Shown one piece after another: positions 1-8,792 of a stretch of DNA of 64,000 bases (within the stretch, counting starts at the first letter, position 1; each line of letters begins with the position of its first letter). This DNA is from Pseudoalteromonas sp. 3D05 (GTDB lineage Bacteria > Pseudomonadota > Gammaproteobacteria > Enterobacterales > Alteromonadaceae), in the NCBI RefSeq assembly GCF_002723455.1, contig NZ_PDUS01000016.1, positions 1-64,000 of the forward strand. The letters run 5' to 3'. The notes under the pieces were generated by a model, which was not told the origin of the DNA, did no database searches, and saw nothing but the letters and a program-made list of their open reading frames with translations. Made by a program: the position numbers and the translations under genes.

Positions 1-133
1 CGGGTTCTGCTTAGGGGCGATTTACTCTTTGTTGCTCGGTTTTGACTTAGCCCACTAGGTTACAAACCTCGCGCCGCGATTAAACCGCTCCTAGTTTGAA
101 CGAATTTTAATCCGCAAAGGTCAACAGGCCCTA
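1..133 (+). repeat. MITE-like element family A, right part, cut by window edge
   Basis: This stretch matches the right half of the full copy at 26011-26325 nearly base for base, apart from an internal deletion. It ends in the terminal repeat at 116-133 (AAAGGTCAACAGGCCCTA), which differs from the full copy by one base. No coding capacity is seen. The left end lies outside the window. Confidence 0.8.
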
Positions 134-247
134 GAGTCCTGTTTATATCGGTAACCCTATTGTTTAAAGCTTAAGCTTTACTACTTACTTTTTAATAAAT
201 TTTTATTTTAAGTTCGAATTTCTCAATCCTTAGTTATTGATAACTCG

Positions 248-859
248 TCACCCCCTACACACCTTTACCCCATCTCCCGCATGCTTAAGGGCGATAATCT
301 GGCCTTGGCTGTTGTGGGCCATGGCGAGCATGTCGCCCATGGTGATGCCGCTTTCAATGGCGTGTTTGGTGTTTAGGTCATTCAATAATGAATCTTTTAT
401 TTGAATGAGTACTTCGTTGTGGCAGCTGGCGATGTACCAGTCGTCATCTACGCTAACTAATTTACCGTATTCAATGTAGCGCTGCTGGTGCAAGCGTAGG
501 TCGGCGGCGAGTTTATCGTCGAGCTGTTGTTTTTGTGTTGTTATTTCACTTAAATAGCTCCCTGCACTGTCGACTTGGTGAACTTCTATAAAATGATAGT
601 TACTTTGCTGCACTGCATAGGTGTTAAGTGCCGTTTGCTTTTCATTGGTGTTAAACATGGTAAAGCCGAGCACGACCAGCGCGCAGGCAAGGCCGGTCAT
701 TTGGAGCGGGAGTAAAAAGCGGGTGGGCTTTTTGTTTGCTGCATTATCTGAGAGTTGCGTTAATGCGTCACGTTGCTCTGCACTGAGCGTATGGCGTTTT
801 TTACGCTCGCTAAAATGCTTATCAAGTTGCTCTTCAAATTGCTCGTTATGCTTGGTCAT
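248..859 (-). CDS. membrane-anchored putative anti-sigma factor
   Basis: A 203-residue protein with a charged N-terminal region (about 1-45), one hydrophobic segment (about 48-65) and a C-terminal domain predicted outside the membrane. This is the layout of single-pass anti-sigma factors. No zinc-binding HxxxCxxC motif is visible, and I do not recognise a named family. The start ATG follows an AGGAG site and overlaps the end of the ECF sigma gene by 14 nt, so the two are translationally coupled. The role is inferred from this coupling and the topology, not from sequence similarity. Confidence 0.6.
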   Translation of the reverse strand: MTKHNEQFEEQLDKHFSERKKRHTLSAEQRDALTQLSDNAANKKPTRFLLPLQMTGLACALVVLGFTMFNTNEKQTALNTYAVQQSNYHFIEVHQVDSAGSYLSEITTQKQQLDDKLAADLRLHQQRYIEYGKLVSVDDDWYIASCHNEVLIQIKDSLLNDLNTKHAIESGITMGDMLAMAHNSQGQIIALKHAGDGVKVCRG

Positions 860-1406
860 TGTCAGCTCCTAATATGATTTTTAAGTTTTGTTTTGCATAA
901 CGTAGCCGTGTTTTTACGGTTTCATGATTGCTTTGGGTGATATGCTGTATGTCGTCAAGTGAAAAGCCTTCTTGTTGTAGGCTGAGCGCTTCGCGTTGGA
1001 CAAAGCTTAATTGCATTAACGCCTCATTAAACTTGTCGTAATCAAAAGGTTGCTCTGTGCTTTTTGCTGCAATTACGGTGCTGTCTTCAAGCTCTACAAA
1101 GCGCTGTTGTTTGCGGTATTCGTCAATTAACGCATTGCGAGCTAAACGAAATAGCCAGGCTTTTGGGTTTGCTTGAGGTTGATAGTGATGGCGTTTTTCC
1201 ATCACTTTTAACCATGTTTGCTGGCTTATATCAAAGGCGAGTTGCTCGTTACTTTGCGTTACTAAATAATGATATAAGTCGTTACCGAACAAGGTGACGA
1301 GCTTGGTTAAGTGGCGTGTGTCGCCACTTTTTGCGTAGTCAGCTAAGTGATCGTCACTTGGCTGACTAATAAACCATGATTTTAAACTTGTAAGCATAGG
1401 CACCAT
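846..1406 (-). CDS. ECF-type RNA polymerase sigma factor
   Basis: About 186 residues with the two-domain layout of extracytoplasmic-function sigma factors. The sigma-2 region spans about 25-95, including the segment ISQQTWLKVM and the conserved NPKAWLFRLARNALIDEYRK. The sigma-4 helix-turn-helix region spans about 125-180 (LSFVQREALSL, then HETVKTRLRYAK). The gene lies 14 nt after tonB and overlaps the putative anti-sigma gene, suggesting one operon. The start is uncertain: ATG codons at 1406 and 1397 are both possible and neither has a strong ribosome-binding site. The regulon is unknown; the tonB gene in front suggests envelope or uptake functions. Confidence 0.85.
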   Translation of the reverse strand: MVPMLTSLKSWFISQPSDDHLADYAKSGDTRHLTKLVTLFGNDLYHYLVTQSNEQLAFDISQQTWLKVMEKRHHYQPQANPKAWLFRLARNALIDEYRKQQRFVELEDSTVIAAKSTEQPFDYDKFNEALMQLSFVQREALSLQQEGFSLDDIQHITQSNHETVKTRLRYAKQNLKIILGADNDQA

Positions 1407-1420
1407 CAATTTGTATTGCG

Positions 1421-2059
1421 CTACTGGGTTTGGTCTAATCTAAAATCAAGCTGCACGCTTTGGCCTGTTTGCACCTGTGCTACGCCATCAATCACTTTAG
1501 GGCGATACTTCCACCGTTTGATTGCTTTTAATGCTTCTCGGTTGAAAATACGTTTTGGCTCTGCATCAATCACTTTCGCATCAATCACTTCCCCTGTTGG
1601 AGATACATTAAAGCTTAATTGTACCCAACCTTCAATGCCATCACGTGCTGCGGTTGTGGGGTATTTAGGGTTTATACGCACAATGGGCGTGGCATCGCCC
1701 GTTGGGCGCGTTAGGTTTGTGTTGAAATCATTGCCTATTTTATCAATGCTAATGTCAGGCGTAATTGCGGTAGTAACGACGTTCGTATCTGTGCTTGGCG
1801 GTGTACGCGGGGGCACTTTGGGTGGCGTTTGCATTTTTGGTGGCGGTGGCAATGTTTGCTTTTGTTGCACTTTAGTGTCTTCGGGTACTTTGAATATCTC
1901 AACAACCACAGTGTCGCCGTTAAAGTTGGTTGCACGTTGCTCACCGGTTATTAAGTACTGCATAAAGGCAAAGGCGGCAAAGGTCATGGCTGCACCGCCC
2001 ACAATCGCGGTGGTTGTTTTTAATGTGCTATTAGTTTGGGGAAAGTCTACTGTTTGCAT
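1421..2059 (-). CDS. TonB family energy transducer
   Basis: A 212-residue periplasm-spanning protein. It has an N-terminal membrane anchor (about 14-34), a proline-rich stretch (about 66-85, with PPPP and PPKVPPRTPP) and a C-terminal TonB domain (about 125-205). The C-terminal domain carries the typical YPTTAARDGIEGWVQLSF and FNREALKAIKRWKYRP motifs. With ExbB/ExbD such proteins pass proton-motive force to outer-membrane receptors; no exbBD is present here. The start at 2059 was chosen because a GAGGA site precedes it, whereas upstream in-frame codons have none. It is the first gene of a tonB-sigma-anti-sigma operon. Confidence 0.88.
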   Translation of the reverse strand: MQTVDFPQTNSTLKTTTAIVGGAAMTFAAFAFMQYLITGEQRATNFNGDTVVVEIFKVPEDTKVQQKQTLPPPPKMQTPPKVPPRTPPSTDTNVVTTAITPDISIDKIGNDFNTNLTRPTGDATPIVRINPKYPTTAARDGIEGWVQLSFNVSPTGEVIDAKVIDAEPKRIFNREALKAIKRWKYRPKVIDGVAQVQTGQSVQLDFRLDQTQ

Positions 2060-2177
2060 AAGCAAATCCTCGGTCATTAATGATGTATTTATCACTAAAA
2101 CGTGCGGTAAATTAAAAAGGGGTGAAATAGTTTTAAAAAGTTTCGTTTTTGTTTGCGGGCTTTGGTTACAATGGCAT

Positions 2178-2446
2178 CTATACCCAAGCCACCTCAAGGT
2201 GCAGAATTCAGCGTTTCACAGGGGCTTAATATCAAGGCGTTACTTTGCAACAATGGCAATCCCTTTTAATAAGTAACAACGATGAGAGTAAGTTCCTGTG
2301 AAGCGCCCCATGGGTTGGTTTAAAAGCGATTTATACTGCGTTATTGATTTTAACAATAGAACCACTATTATTTGCAATCAATGCCTTGCCTAAATCGCTT
2401 TTAATTCCAACTGAAACTCGCACCTTGAGGTGGTTTGGGTATAGTA
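2178..2446. repeat. MITE-like element family B, full copy
   Basis: A 269-bp non-coding element. Its 25-bp terminal inverted repeats at 2178-2202 and 2422-2446 match at 24 of 25 positions; the outer end reads CTATACCCAA. A second inner inverted repeat lies at 2322-2333 (AAAAGCGATTTA) and 2391-2402. The right half recurs at 19616-19742. It fills most of the 410-bp gap between tonB and the DUF3087 gene and ends 23 bp before the latter's start codon, so it probably contributes to that gene's leader. Confidence 0.8.
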
Positions 2447-2469
2447 TTTTTTAAATTTATTGGGCAGTT

Positions 2470-2976
2470 ATGAAACTAATTCAAATTGATAAAGCGCGTT
2501 ATCGTAAGCATTTAAACCGCGTAATTATTGGCTGCGGCTTGGGGTTAGCTGCGGGCAGTTTAGCTATTTCACAAACCTTAATTTTATTGTTTCCGGATGA
2601 AAGCGGCAGCCATTTTCATTGGAACTTATTGGGTGTGGTGGTAACCAGTTTAGCCATTGCGTATGCGTTAAATAAATACCGTAAGCATGACTTTATGACA
2701 GAAGTTGTTTATGTATGGGAGCTTAAACAAGCGCTTAATAAAATAACTCGTAAAATGCCAAAGCTTAAAGCCGCAGGTCGTGAAGGTAATGCGGATGCGC
2801 TGCTTGCTATTCATTATAGTTATGCGGGGTCACGTTTGTTGTGGCAGCTCGATGACAACACCATCACCATGGATGAATTAGCTATTAAGCAAGCTGAACT
2901 TGATAGCGTTGCTGAAAAATTTAACTTAATGCTCAATGCCGATGATTATGATGATGCGATTTTGAAAGCATTTTAA
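2470..2976 (+). CDS. DUF3087 family membrane protein
   Basis: A 168-residue protein with two membrane segments (about 18-39 and 51-66) near the N-terminus and a mainly helical cytoplasmic C-terminal half. I recognise it as the DUF3087 type found in marine gammaproteobacteria; its function is not known. It stands alone on the plus strand, just after a family B repeat, and ends before a strong bidirectional terminator. Confidence 0.75.
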   Translation: MKLIQIDKARYRKHLNRVIIGCGLGLAAGSLAISQTLILLFPDESGSHFHWNLLGVVVTSLAIAYALNKYRKHDFMTEVVYVWELKQALNKITRKMPKLKAAGREGNADALLAIHYSYAGSRLLWQLDDNTITMDELAIKQAELDSVAEKFNLMLNADDYDDAILKAF

Positions 2977-3008
2977 TAATGTGATTAGGTAAACCATAAG
3001 CAATAAAA

Positions 3009-3034
3009 AGCTCGGCAATTGCCGAGCTCTTTTA
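3009..3034. terminator. bidirectional rho-independent terminator
   Basis: A perfect 20-bp palindrome (3009-3028, AGCTCGGCAATTGCCGAGCT) is flanked by A-rich sequence on the left and a T-rich tail on the right. It lies between the convergent DUF3087 and dps genes and can serve both. Confidence 0.85.
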
Positions 3035-3051
3035 TATTTACCCTTAGGTAA

Positions 3052-3567
3052 TTAACTCTGTAGTTCACCGGTTGATGATTCAATGTGGGCTCTTACAAAC
3101 CATTGGAATTGCTCAAGCTCAGCAAGCTGTGCGATGATCATATCCTCTGATACAGGGTCTAGTTCAGCTAGTTTATCAACTGCTTTACGGTGATCAGCGT
3201 TAACCCCGTTATATACTTTATCTAGTGCGACTAGGTGATCTTTCACCAGCCCTTTACCAATTGAATAATCTTCCCAAGAGCGACGGTCAACGATTGATTT
3301 AGGAGTACCTACAGGTACGCCACCTAATGTTGCGATTCGTTCAGCAATGGTGTCGGTCATTTCGCGAATAGTTTCAACTTGTGGGTCCAGCATTTCGTGA
3401 ACACCAATAAAGTTGGGGCCAACCACATTCCAATGAATGTGCTTTAAAGTTAGTTGTAAATCAATTAGCGCTACCATGCGATTGTCGAGTTGAGATATTG
3501 CTTGCTCTGCAGATTCGCTCGTCATACCTGGTGCTGTAAATTCTGCTACTTTTGAAGTGTTACTCAT
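3052..3567 (-). CDS. dps: Dps ferritin-like DNA protection protein
   Basis: A 171-residue protein with the Dps/ferritin-like four-helix fold. The ferroxidase-site signature is clear: residues of LKHIHWNVVGPNFIGVHEMLD (about 40-60) and ETIREMTDTIAERI contain the His, Asp and Glu ligands at the dimer interface. Dps oxidises and stores iron and binds DNA in starved or oxidatively stressed cells. The start at 3567 follows a CGAGGAG site; a GTG three bases upstream is less likely. It is a single-gene unit. Confidence 0.93.
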   Translation of the reverse strand: MSNTSKVAEFTAPGMTSESAEQAISQLDNRMVALIDLQLTLKHIHWNVVGPNFIGVHEMLDPQVETIREMTDTIAERIATLGGVPVGTPKSIVDRRSWEDYSIGKGLVKDHLVALDKVYNGVNADHRKAVDKLAELDPVSEDMIIAQLAELEQFQWFVRAHIESSTGELQS

Positions 3568-3865
3568 CACTACTCCTCGTTTTAGATAATTATCAAACCT
3601 GATTTACGGCTTGTATTTTGTGTTGTATGAATAGGAGCAAGCACTATGCCTAGTTGTTATTAAAATTTAAGTTGCTGTTATTTAGTTATTTTTATTTTAT
3701 TTTTAGAGAGGGGATAAAATCGTCACCATCATCATATGAAAATTATGCACGAGGAGTGTAAATTATTCAGTGTGTAAAATAGGGACTTGAATCTTTATAT
3801 GAATTGTTTTAAATGTGGATGCTGTCATGTATTGCCACTGAATACAGAACTCTAAAAAGCATTAA

Positions 3866-5047
3866 CTATACCTCTACTTTGTTTCGCCCGCTCTCTTTGG
3901 CAACATACAAGCGGTCGTCAGCTTTTTGGATTAATAGCTCTAGGGAGTCATCGCTAAGTGAACTTGCAGACACACCAAAGCTGGCACTGATCGTGATGTG
4001 TTTATTTTTGACTGATAGCGGGGTTTCATTAATTTTTATGCGAATTTTTTCAGCTAAAGTCACAGCGCCATTAGCATTTGTTTCAGGCAGCAAAATTACA
4101 AACTCCTCACCGCCAAACCTTGCTAACACATCCGAACTTCTAATATTTTCTTTTGTGATACGCGCAACATGCTGAATGGCAATATCGCCCGCAGCATGAC
4201 CATAGTTATCGTTAACAACTTTGAACTTATCAATATCAATCATGATGATACTGGATGGTTTTTTATTGCGTTTACTACTATGCAGTAGTTTTTCACCAAT
4301 CATAAAAAAGGCACGTCTATTATAAATACCCGAAAGGTAATCATGGGTTGCTTCCCACTGCAATCTGCGTGCAAATGAGCTGATTTTTGAAACCATGGGC
4401 CTAAACACAAAAACGGCTTCAATTAAAATAGTAAAAATGGTGATTATAAGCACGACTTGTTGAGCAGAACGCAGGTTATCTACTTCATCTAGGCTTTCTT
4501 TTTCGTAAAGGCTAACTACATCATTAAGTGCAGTTAATAATGGCTCTTTTGCCATTTGTTTGAATTCTAAATTTTCAGAACTAAAAACCTCTATATTGCG
4601 AGGTGGCGACGCAAGAGTGTCTGATATTAGGCTTACAAAGCGTGCTAGTTGTTTATCTACATTGTTATCTTTGTTGAAGTAGAGGTTGAGCATGTCGTTT
4701 GAAAGCCCCGAAGGCTGATTATTTGATAATGCTTTATAGTGCTCAGATAGTAACGTTTGATGATTTGAGATCATTTGGTCTATGGCTTGCTGCGCTGTGC
4801 GTTTAGCATCACTGGAGCCTGTTTCTAAATAGTCGAGTGTGAACAAGGTTGCACGCTGGGTTAGCATACGCTGTTGACCACTGATATTAATAATTTTGCC
4901 AGTTTGTAGTTGTTGCTCAATTACTGAATTTAATAACATGTGGGCAGCAATAGCGAGTAGAGCAATAATAGATAAAGAGATAACGTAAATTCTAGTCATC
5001 ATTCTTCGAGGGTTATGAATAGTGTCGCTCGTTTGTTCGTCGTTCAA
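3866..5047 (-). CDS. diguanylate cyclase with PilJ-type sensor region
   Basis: A 393-residue inner-membrane signalling protein that makes cyclic di-GMP. A membrane helix (about 18-40) is followed by a periplasmic region starting INISGQQRMLTQRA, typical of PilJ/NarX-like type IV pili sensor modules. A second helix (about 195-215) leads to a GGDEF domain (about 230-393). The active-site motif is GGEEF at 312-316. The inhibitory I-site RSSD at 303-306 sits exactly five residues upstream, so product feedback is expected. The start is a TTG with an AAGG site; ATG at 5002 is an alternative. No partner phosphodiesterase is adjacent. Confidence 0.9.
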   Translation of the reverse strand: MNDEQTSDTIHNPRRMMTRIYVISLSIIALLAIAAHMLLNSVIEQQLQTGKIINISGQQRMLTQRATLFTLDYLETGSSDAKRTAQQAIDQMISNHQTLLSEHYKALSNNQPSGLSNDMLNLYFNKDNNVDKQLARFVSLISDTLASPPRNIEVFSSENLEFKQMAKEPLLTALNDVVSLYEKESLDEVDNLRSAQQVVLIITIFTILIEAVFVFRPMVSKISSFARRLQWEATHDYLSGIYNRRAFFMIGEKLLHSSKRNKKPSSIIMIDIDKFKVVNDNYGHAAGDIAIQHVARITKENIRSSDVLARFGGEEFVILLPETNANGAVTLAEKIRIKINETPLSVKNKHITISASFGVSASSLSDDSLELLIQKADDRLYVAKESGRNKVEV

Positions 5048-5207
5048 TGTGGCTATGCCTTAAAACGTACTAAGTAAAATAAGCATGATATTTGTGCTCG
5101 GCTATGATGTTGTTTTTCCTATCACTTTAAATATAGCGCTAGTATTTTAATTTGCACAATAAAGTAATCAGTTAGCCGCTAAGGCAGCCCCAGCTTACAC
5201 TAAACAA

Positions 5208-5627
5208 TTATGATAATAGCGCGGCAGCTAAACGCACAAAGTCTGACGATGTCAAAATACCGATTAAATCGTTATCTTCATCTACCACCGGCATACAGCC
5301 GTGTCGGTTTTCGACAAAGAAGTTAGCAACCTCATGTAAAGGTTGTTTAGGTTCAATGCTAGTAAAGTCCGTTGCCATGATATCGTGGATTTTGATTTGT
5401 TTTTCTTTTCGTTCAAGGGCTGTAGAGCTGTAGTTCGCCATGATCCCCATGACCTGAGCAATTAAAATCTTTTGCGTTAACATGCCCACTAAACCACCGC
5501 TTTCATTAATGACAGGAATGTGGCGGATGTTTTTTTCTTTCATTAAGTTGTGTGCATCATGCAAGGTATTATCTGCGTTAATAGCAAAGGGAGCTGGAGT
5601 CATTAAATCAGCTACTTGGTGAATCAT
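5208..5627 (-). CDS. tandem CBS-domain protein
   Basis: A 139-residue protein made of two CBS domains (about 1-60 and 75-139). The repeats are visible as DLMTPAPFAI...IRHIPVINESGGLVGMLT and DIMATDFTSI...GCMPVVDEDNDLIGILT. CBS pairs bind adenosyl nucleotides and regulate partners; no effector domain is fused here, so the partner is unknown. The start follows an AAGGA site. It is a single-gene unit. Confidence 0.88.
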   Translation of the reverse strand: MIHQVADLMTPAPFAINADNTLHDAHNLMKEKNIRHIPVINESGGLVGMLTQKILIAQVMGIMANYSSTALERKEKQIKIHDIMATDFTSIEPKQPLHEVANFFVENRHGCMPVVDEDNDLIGILTSSDFVRLAAALLS

Positions 5628-5838
5628 AGTTCAATCCTTCTTAAATGAGTTTGTAATAAGTGTAGCTTTAATATGGCTGATTACACCGTAGTGAGATCAA
5701 TGTTTAGTTAAAAAAACAGGTGATTCTATGGCTGTACTAAAACGACGATTACCAGAATAAACATTTATATTGAAATGGATTTTATAAAATGGCGGTCTGT
5801 AGGGGAGGGTTAAATCGTAAATAAAAGGCTATTTAAAG

Positions 5839-6924
5839 ATGACAAAAACAACACGCAGTAACAAGCCTACTATTGGTGTTTTTCGTGTATGTGCGTTGGC
5901 AGTATCAATGGGGGTATTTGCAACAGCTACATTATATTTTGCCGGGGCTTTTAACGACGATCAAGTAACAGCACAAGCGTTTGTTGACTTGCAGCAAGGT
6001 AGTAAGGTGCATGCCGGATTTAGGCGGGCACATGCTAAAGGGATATGTGTTTCGGGTAATTTTGAATCTACCGGGTTGTTGTCAGCGTATTCAACCGCCA
6101 ATGTATTTAAACTTGGCAATACACCCTTTATCGGGCGTTTTTCTATCGCAGGTAATAACCCAACGGCACCTGATTTAAAGGCACCTGTGCGTAGTTTGGC
6201 GTTTGTGGTAAATACTGCCACTGATGATGAATGGCGAGTTGCGATGAATACACCGCCGGTTATGGCTGTGGCCACGCCCGATGCTTTTTACAAACAACTA
6301 CAAGCTCTTGCACCAAATCCTGAGACTGGGAAGCGAGATGCAAAAAAAATTAGCGCATTCTTTAAAGCTCATCCAGAGAGTAAGGCATTTAACGAATGGA
6401 AAGCCAGCTATACGCCAGCCAATAGTTTTGCTACGGAGCGATATAACAGTATAAATGCATTTTATTTGCACGATGCACAAGGGAAAAGGCAAGCCGTGCG
6501 TTGGCAGGCTGTGCCCAGAATGAGTGACCAAGAGGTCGCTGGACTTGATCAGCAATCACCTGATGCCTTACAACAGCAACTTATCTCACAATTAGAAAAG
6601 CAACCAGTTAGGTTTGATTTAATGTTTACGTTGGCTGATAGCAATGACGATGAAAATAATCCAACCATTCCATGGCCTTCATCGCGCCAAGTCATTAATG
6701 CGGGGTCTTTAGTTATTGCAGATTGGCGTTTTCAAAATGAAGGGGCATGTGGGGCACAAAACTTTGATCCACTCGTTTTACCTAAAGGGATGAGTGCAAC
6801 TGCAGATCCTATTTTACGTGCTAGAGGTGCAGCGTATGCGCAATCATTTCGTCGCAGAGCAACAGAGACATTACTCAATCAGCATATAACAGATAAAGAA
6901 GGAGCAGGTGATGCACGCAACTAA
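5839..6924 (+). CDS. catalase-fold heme peroxidase (SrpA-like)
   Basis: A 361-residue protein with an N-terminal signal anchor (about 15-37) and a small catalase fold of the SrpA/catalase-related peroxidase type, about 130 residues shorter than true catalases. The distal heme pocket is HAGFRRAHAKG (about 58-68), with the catalytic His. The proximal segment near the C-terminus is ADPILRARGAAYAQSFRRR, containing the presumed heme-ligating Tyr. The signal anchor places it in the periplasm. It overlaps the following cytochrome b561 gene by 14 nt, which suggests electron transfer from the quinone pool. Confidence 0.85.
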   Translation: MTKTTRSNKPTIGVFRVCALAVSMGVFATATLYFAGAFNDDQVTAQAFVDLQQGSKVHAGFRRAHAKGICVSGNFESTGLLSAYSTANVFKLGNTPFIGRFSIAGNNPTAPDLKAPVRSLAFVVNTATDDEWRVAMNTPPVMAVATPDAFYKQLQALAPNPETGKRDAKKISAFFKAHPESKAFNEWKASYTPANSFATERYNSINAFYLHDAQGKRQAVRWQAVPRMSDQEVAGLDQQSPDALQQQLISQLEKQPVRFDLMFTLADSNDDENNPTIPWPSSRQVINAGSLVIADWRFQNEGACGAQNFDPLVLPKGMSATADPILRARGAAYAQSFRRRATETLLNQHITDKEGAGDARN

Positions 6925-7444
6925 ACACTACTCAGCAACAAGCAGACTATTACACTGGGCAATGGCACTCCTGTTGATTTCAATGCTTTTTCTGGGCTTA
7001 TCCATGGTACAAAGTTTAGCTGTGTGGCAAGTTGAAGCGGTCGCTTTGCATAAATCGTTTGGTATTGTCGCGCTGATATTGGTGATTATCAGGCTTATCA
7101 ATACCTGGCGCAGTGTGTCGCCTTCTCTTCCTAATGAACTTAGCCAGCTGCAGCGTATCGCGGCGTCTGCAACGCATACCGGGCTTTATATTTCGATGTT
7201 GCTAATGCCGTTATCGGGTTGGCTAATGCAAAATGCGGATGGTCGGGTTGTGAATGTATTTGGGCTGTTTAGTTTGCCAAATTTGATTGCAGTTGATATT
7301 CGTTATTTTGCGTTTTTTCGTGAAGTACATGCGTTGGCTGCGTGGGTATTTTTACTGTTGATATTTATGCATATAAGCGCTGCGCTTTATCATGGGTTAA
7401 TAAAAAGCGACGGTGTTTTTTCATCAATGTTTAAAGGTAGGTAA
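6911..7444 (+). CDS. cytochrome b561 family protein
   Basis: A 178-residue integral membrane protein with four membrane segments and histidines placed for two b-type hemes: HWAM near residue 16, HKSF near 47, and later HALAAW and HISAALYH. The start ATG at 6911 follows AAGGAG; a GTG three bases upstream is less likely. Overlap with the peroxidase gene points to a two-gene quinol-linked peroxidase unit. That pairing is known in other proteobacteria; the electron path here is inferred. Confidence 0.87.
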   Translation: MHATKHYSATSRLLHWAMALLLISMLFLGLSMVQSLAVWQVEAVALHKSFGIVALILVIIRLINTWRSVSPSLPNELSQLQRIAASATHTGLYISMLLMPLSGWLMQNADGRVVNVFGLFSLPNLIAVDIRYFAFFREVHALAAWVFLLLIFMHISAALYHGLIKSDGVFSSMFKGR

Positions 7445-7501
7445 CGCGTGACACCAATAGTAGATATCCAAAATGGTGAACCTCCTTCACTTATCTTTTA
7501 T

Positions 7502-7556
7502 TAAGGTCTGTTGACCTTTACGGATTGAAATTTGTTCAAACTAGGGGCGGTTTAAG
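7502..7556 (-). repeat. MITE-like element family A, end fragment
   Basis: About 55 bp matching one end of family A. It begins with TAAGGTCTGTTGACCTTT, 17 of 18 bases of the terminal repeat, and runs to the inner GGGGCGGTTTAA. The rest of the element is absent. It lies between the convergent cytochrome b561 and PepSY genes. Confidence 0.75.
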
Positions 7557-7597
7557 CGCTAATAGTGAAATAAAGTGAAGGTGCTCATCTTCACTTT

Positions 7598-8170
7598 TTA
7601 CATCAATATATACAAAGCGGGTAAGGCGATACCGCTGAGTATCCACAGTGATCTTATACCCCAAGGGCTGTGTTTCCCTTTAATCATGAACAGACCACTT
7701 AGCGCTAAAAAAATGAGTAACGCAGCAAAGGCATCTGAAAATATAACCCAAGATGCTTTTGTCTCGTTCAGATGTAAGCGGTTAAATGCTTGAAATACAT
7801 GGCGAGGAGTTATTTTTTCATACACTATTTGCTGATCTTTAAGGTTTAATAGTAGGTTATTGCCATTTTTAAAAAACAGTTTAAATTGAGTTGGTGATGC
7901 CCAATATGAGGCCTTAACTTTTTCATTAACTTCACTTATTGCAAGTAATTGATTAATGAGTTTAGTGTCGTTATCAAGTGACCACTTTTGGGCTGAGACA
8001 GATATTACAGCTTGTTCAACACGGTAATTAGGATTCCAGTCATCTTTGTGATTAACCGCAATCCCCGATACTGCAAAAATGATCACTAAACCCATACAAA
8101 AGTAACCAATATCACGATGTAAACTACGGTTTAATTTATACCAGTTAATTCTTCTTTTTGTTTTACTCAA
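7598..8170 (-). CDS. PepSY-associated membrane protein
   Basis: A 190-residue protein with an N-terminal membrane helix (about 22-42, after RSLHRDIGYFCMG), a periplasmic region of about 100 residues, and one or two C-terminal helices (about 140-190). It resembles the short PepSY-associated transmembrane proteins often found with heme, copper or siderophore functions. Its start overlaps the end of the DUF4920 gene by 8 nt, so the two form an operon. The biochemical role is unknown. Confidence 0.75.
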   Translation of the reverse strand: MSKTKRRINWYKLNRSLHRDIGYFCMGLVIIFAVSGIAVNHKDDWNPNYRVEQAVISVSAQKWSLDNDTKLINQLLAISEVNEKVKASYWASPTQFKLFFKNGNNLLLNLKDQQIVYEKITPRHVFQAFNRLHLNETKASWVIFSDAFAALLIFLALSGLFMIKGKHSPWGIRSLWILSGIALPALYILM

Positions 8171-8624
8171 TAATCTCTACACCTGTAGGCACAAGTTGAT
8201 AAATTGCCATTGGCTCTGTCACTGTGTTTTCGTCAAATTCATTCCCTGCTTGTTGTGCTCGGTGTGCTAACAAAGCTTTAGTTCGGGTCAAGTTGAGTTG
8301 GATTTTATTTAGCTTTCCTGTTGCCATTGCTTTGCTGCCTTTGGCAGTCATAGGAAATACCATATCGCCGTCATTAACCTTGATTTTCAAGTTTTGAAAA
8401 CGCTTATCAGAGGCAATCGTCATCCAGCACCCTCGTTTAGCGCATACACCTACAACAGTCCCTTCAATGGTTACTTGTTGATCTAAAAAGCTATCCGGTG
8501 CGGCCATTATTGTCGAAATTTTTAATAAGCTTGCATTATCAACGGGTTTGCCAAATTGTTCTGCGTTGGCAGTGGAAAGCCCAATTGTGACAATAATTAA
8601 AACTAAGAGTTTGCAAAAATTCAT
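8163..8624 (-). CDS. DUF4920 periplasmic protein
   Basis: A 153-residue protein with a signal peptide (about 1-21, cut after ANA) and an OB-like DUF4920 domain. The recognisable core is DQQVTIEGTVVGVCAKRGCWMTI, whose two cysteines could bind metal or form a disulfide. The start follows AAGGA. Its partner is the overlapping PepSY-type gene, suggesting a two-gene periplasmic redox or metal unit. The function is not established. Confidence 0.8.
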   Translation of the reverse strand: MNFCKLLVLIIVTIGLSTANAEQFGKPVDNASLLKISTIMAAPDSFLDQQVTIEGTVVGVCAKRGCWMTIASDKRFQNLKIKVNDGDMVFPMTAKGSKAMATGKLNKIQLNLTRTKALLAHRAQQAGNEFDENTVTEPMAIYQLVPTGVEIIE

Positions 8625-8792
8625 CCTAGATCCTTTATGTTCAGTGAAATTTAGTCAAACCATTTTAAAGTTACGGACTAATAATTTTTTTAATATAATC
8701 ATAAGTAATTAGTTATTGCAATTTCAGAGGGTAAGCCCTAAAGTTTGCTTGTACCCAAATGAGGGTTTTCTTGAGGTTTGTAAAGGAAAATT

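Noticed and set aside
1416..2276. 286-residue plus-strand ORF antisense to tonB
   Set aside because: Its frame mirrors the proline-rich tonB gene and runs into a family B repeat; no domain or ribosome-binding site supports it.
8729..8756. Hairpin upstream of the GNAT gene as a riboswitch
   Set aside because: Short, imperfect stem with no recognisable riboswitch core or downstream terminator.
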